Shown piece by piece: positions 19,697 through 22,267 of a stretch of DNA of 22,267 bases. The stretch's first letter is position 1, and every line of letters begins with the position of its first letter. The position numbers and the translations under genes are program-made. Source of the DNA: JAFMPW01 sp040830565 (GTDB lineage: Bacteria > Bacteroidota > Bacteroidia > Flavobacteriales > Flavobacteriaceae); NCBI GenBank assembly GCA_040830565.1, contig JBFOMC010000140.1, forward strand, positions 1 through 22,267. Reading direction: 5' to 3'. The notes beneath the pieces were generated by a model that saw only the letters and a program-made list of their open reading frames with translations, made no database searches and had not been told where the DNA came from.

Positions 19697-22267
19697 ATGA
19701 ACTTAGAAAGAATATCTCAACAAAAAAAAGCCACAGTATTAGTAGGCCTTGCTTTAGCCATCATTATTGGGTGCGAACCAGATGATAGCGACGCATTTCC
19801 GTCAACCTTACCTTCTACAGCAGAGGTATTTATAGATGGTTTTAGCGCCGGATTAGATTTTCAGGCCTTTGGTGATTCAAAAGTCAGCGCCTTTCAGCTA
19901 GACGATGAGATCTCCTATAACAAATCTGACGCCTCCATGCGTTTTGACGTACCCTCGGAAGGAGATCCGGAAGGTGCATACGCCGGTGGAATTTTCTTTG
20001 ATAATACCGGAAGAGACTTATCAGGATACAACGTCCTGAGTTTTTGGGGAAGGGCTTCTCAGGCAGCCACTATTCAAGAGCTTGGATTTGGACTTCACGA
20101 CACTGAGGTTTATAGAACTTCCATAAATAATGTGCCTTTCAGCACAGCTTGGACACAGTATTTTATCCTTCTTCCAGATGCTTCCATGCTTACCGAGGAA
20201 ACGGGTATTTTCCATTTTGTAGATACTCCTGATGATGGAGGGGGTTACAGCTTTTGGATAGATGATTTGAAATATGAAAATCTGGGAACCATTGGTCAGG
20301 TCAGGGCTACCATTCAAAATGGAGCTGATGAGACTATTCAGGCTTTTGTAGGACAGGTGCTTTCCCCGGGTGCTCTCGGGCTTAGCTTCAGCCTTCCCAA
20401 TGGGGCAGAGCAACAGGTCAACGCCTCAGCTGCTTTCTTTAGCTTGTCATCAAGTTCGGGAGCAGCTAACATCCGTTTAAACGAGACCTCCAATGCGGAT
20501 GAAATTGCAGTTGTGAGCGAGGGTGAAGCCACTATTACTGCCTCCCTTGGGGAGATAGACGCCGAAGGGTCTTTAACCCTTGAAATTTCTGAGTTTGATC
20601 CGGCACCACTACCTACGAGAGATGCGGCAAATGTGATCTCCATATTTAGCGATGCCTATGACAACGTTCCTGTAGATTTTTATAATGGTTTTTATGCTCC
20701 ATTTCAAACCACAGAATCCGCAGATTTTACGGTAGATGGGGATAATGTCCTGAATTATATCAACTACAATTTTGTGGGAATGGAATTCAACCAAAACGTT
20801 CCGACCATAAATGGCACAGATATGACTCATCTGCATATGGATATCTATATTCCGGATGCTTTTGATCCTGCATCAACCTTGAGAATAAATCTTGTCGATT
20901 TTGGCGCAGATGCTTCCTTTGGAGGGGGAGACGATTCCAGTGTAGCCCTGGTGCTCTCTGCAAGTACCTCTCCAGCACTGGTACAAGGCGCATGGATAAG
21001 TGTAGACTTTGATATCTCAGCATTGGCTAATAAAAATAACCTGGGGCAGATTGTGCTCGACGCAGAAACTAACGAAAGTCCAAGACCTTCCAGTTTCTTT
21101 GTAGATAATATTTATTTATACAACGAAAATGGTACTACAGGTGGCGGAGGCATGCCTTCTGATGCTGCTCCAGCACCTACCCGCCCAGAGATGGATGTTA
21201 TTTCTATCTACAGTGACGCATACACTGATGTTGCCGGTACAGACCTCAACCCGGACTGGGGTCAGGGTACTGTGGTAACCGGAGAGATGATAAACGGCAA
21301 CAACACCCTATTGTATTCCGGCCTAGATTTCCAGGGAATTCAATTAGGAAGTAGCCAGGACGTTTCAGGCATGGATTTCCTTCATCTCGATTTCTGGACA
21401 GATAATTCCTCTAGTTTGAATGTCTATTTGATTAGCTCCGGACCAGTAGAAACTCCGGTAGCTCTAACCGTGCCAACTACGGGATGGACAAGCATCGATA
21501 TTCCCTTGTCACAATTTTCACCTGTTGATCTTGCAGATGTTATTCAGTTCAAATTTGATGGAAACGGAGATATTTACTTAGACAATATCTATTTCTTCAC
21601 AGACAGCGGAGGCGGCAGTGCCCCTACGAGTTCGGCTCCGGTACCTCCTGCAAGAGACGCCGCCGACGTGATCTCGATCTTCGGAGAGACCTATTCCAAT
21701 ATTTCAGGAATTGACTATGATCCTAACTGGGGGCAGTCTGGCCACATGATGGTAAATACCGCCTACGATCCCGGTGACGGGAATCTGGCACTCGCCTATC
21801 CTAATTTTAATTTCCAGGGAACGGACTTCTCTGGGAACGCTCAGGATGCCTCAGCTATGGAATTCCTCCATGTAGATATCTGGGTTCCTACGGGCACGGA
21901 TCGGCAGGTAAAAGTAAGCCCTATAAACACGGGTACTGGGGCTGGTGAAGTCTTGGTAGAAGTTCCAATCACTCCGGGCTCCTGGAACAGTGTAGACCTA
22001 CCCATTGGGGATTTCACGGGTATGACCTGGGATCAGGTGATTCAAATGAAATTTGATGGGCAATTTAACGGAGATGGAAGCGGTAACACTGACCCCTATG
22101 ATATTTATTTAGACAACATTTACTTCTATAGGGCAGCTAGCGGCGGTGGTAGTGCACCCACAAGTTCGGCTCCCGTACCTCCTGCAAGAGATGCAGCAGA
22201 CGTGATCTCGATCTTTGGAGAAACTTATTCTAATATCTCCGGAATTGCTTACGATCCTAACTGGGGA
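19697..22267 (+). CDS. Multi-module carbohydrate-binding surface lipoprotein (partial, open at window end)
   Basis: 857 codons without a stop; the C-terminus lies beyond the window. The signal peptide ends A-I-I-I-G-C (Cys26), followed by E-P-D-D-S-D, an acidic surface-export type signal. Residues about 35-195 form a beta-sandwich ending F-W-I-D-D-L-K-Y, typical of sugar-binding jelly rolls. About 197-300 resemble a bacterial Ig-like domain. Then come repeated modules, each opening with a proline/alanine linker and V-I-S-I-[FY]-[SG]-[DE]-x-Y and closing with [VL]-D-N-I-Y. Their V-I-S anchors are at 20633, 21197, 21668 and 22202 (188, 157 and 178 residues apart). N-x-D/N-W-G-Q-type openings of this kind occur in Bacteroidota GH16-type glucanases and glycan-binding proteins, so a catalytic domain may follow. 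Ten bases separate it from the barrel-glycosidase gene; the two form one operon. Confidence 0.8.
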   Translation, partial: MNLERISQQKKATVLVGLALAIIIGCEPDDSDAFPSTLPSTAEVFIDGFSAGLDFQAFGDSKVSAFQLDDEISYNKSDASMRFDVPSEGDPEGAYAGGIFFDNTGRDLSGYNVLSFWGRASQAATIQELGFGLHDTEVYRTSINNVPFSTAWTQYFILLPDASMLTEETGIFHFVDTPDDGGGYSFWIDDLKYENLGTIGQVRATIQNGADETIQAFVGQVLSPGALGLSFSLPNGAEQQVNASAAFFSLSSSSGAANIRLNETSNADEIAVVSEGEATITASLGEIDAEGSLTLEISEFDPAPLPTRDAANVISIFSDAYDNVPVDFYNGFYAPFQTTESADFTVDGDNVLNYINYNFVGMEFNQNVPTINGTDMTHLHMDIYIPDAFDPASTLRINLVDFGADASFGGGDDSSVALVLSASTSPALVQGAWISVDFDISALANKNNLGQIVLDAETNESPRPSSFFVDNIYLYNENGTTGGGGMPSDAAPAPTRPEMDVISIYSDAYTDVAGTDLNPDWGQGTVVTGEMINGNNTLLYSGLDFQGIQLGSSQDVSGMDFLHLDFWTDNSSSLNVYLISSGPVETPVALTVPTTGWTSIDIPLSQFSPVDLADVIQFKFDGNGDIYLDNIYFFTDSGGGSAPTSSAPVPPARDAADVISIFGETYSNISGIDYDPNWGQSGHMMVNTAYDPGDGNLALAYPNFNFQGTDFSGNAQDASAMEFLHVDIWVPTGTDRQVKVSPINTGTGAGEVLVEVPITPGSWNSVDLPIGDFTGMTWDQVIQMKFDGQFNGDGSGNTDPYDIYLDNIYFYRAASGGGSAPTSSAPVPPARDAADVISIFGETYSNISGIAYDPNWG
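21617..21733 (+). repeat. Linker-plus-module-start repeat, copy 1
   Basis: 39 codons encoding a S-A-P-T-S-S-A-P-V-P-P linker and the start of a beta-sandwich module, ending Y-D-P-N-W-G. It pairs with 22151-22267, 534 bases downstream. The two differ at 17 of 117 bases but in only one residue (D against A). Confidence 0.85.
22151..22267 (+). repeat. Linker-plus-module-start repeat, copy 2 (cut by window end)
   Basis: Second copy of the 39-codon unit at 21617-21733. It opens the fourth module of the lipoprotein, and the repeat probably continues past the window. Nearly all base differences from copy 1 are at third codon positions. Confidence 0.85.

Noticed and set aside
20021..21023. Several minus-strand open frames inside the repeat lipoprotein gene
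   Set aside because: The plus-strand frame has a lipobox, repeated domains and silent-biased differences between copies, so it is the real gene.

Overview
The window comes from a Bacteroidota genome, most likely a marine or environmental flavobacterium. The evidence is a SusC/SusD pair, lipoproteins with acidic residues after the lipobox cysteine, LytS/LytTR and triple-tyrosine regulators, weak Shine-Dalgarno sequences, and TTTG...TAnnTTTG (-33/-7) promoters. No rRNA, tRNA, CRISPR array, insertion sequence or integrase was seen.

Region 1 (1-771): the start of a minus-strand gene, possibly a MarR-type regulator, faces a small lipocalin-like lipoprotein gene. Between them are two well-formed divergent promoters and two inverted repeats.

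Region 2 (779-11303, minus strand): a polysaccharide-utilisation-type locus. In transcription order it encodes a CBM9-like binding protein, a GHL10-like TIM-barrel lipoprotein that overlaps it, SusC, SusD, and a large FG-GAP/VCBS protein with an ASPIC/UnbV domain. A perfect 24-bp LacI/GalR-type palindrome lies upstream of susC, but no LacI gene is in the window. A strong intrinsic terminator sits between susD and the VCBS gene, so expression of the last gene probably depends on read-through.

Region 3 (11517-16262, plus strand): three regulatory genes. A LytS-type sensor kinase and a LytTR response regulator overlap by one base. They are followed by a membrane-spanning triple-tyrosine regulator with a periplasmic propeller and a LuxR-type helix-turn-helix, started by TTG.

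Region 4 (16552-22267, plus strand): a second glycan locus without SusC/SusD in view. The first gene joins a clan GH-A TIM-barrel glycosidase (Glu168/Glu273) to about 600 residues that look like an outer-membrane beta-barrel. Ten bases downstream begins a surface lipoprotein built of repeated beta-sandwich modules, which is still open at the window end.

Working model (inference): the LacI site and read-through control the SusCD locus. The triple-tyrosine regulator, alone or with LytS/LytTR, controls the barrel-glycosidase and its repeat-lipoprotein partner. Substrates cannot be read from the sequence; a beta-glucan is a reasonable guess for region 4.
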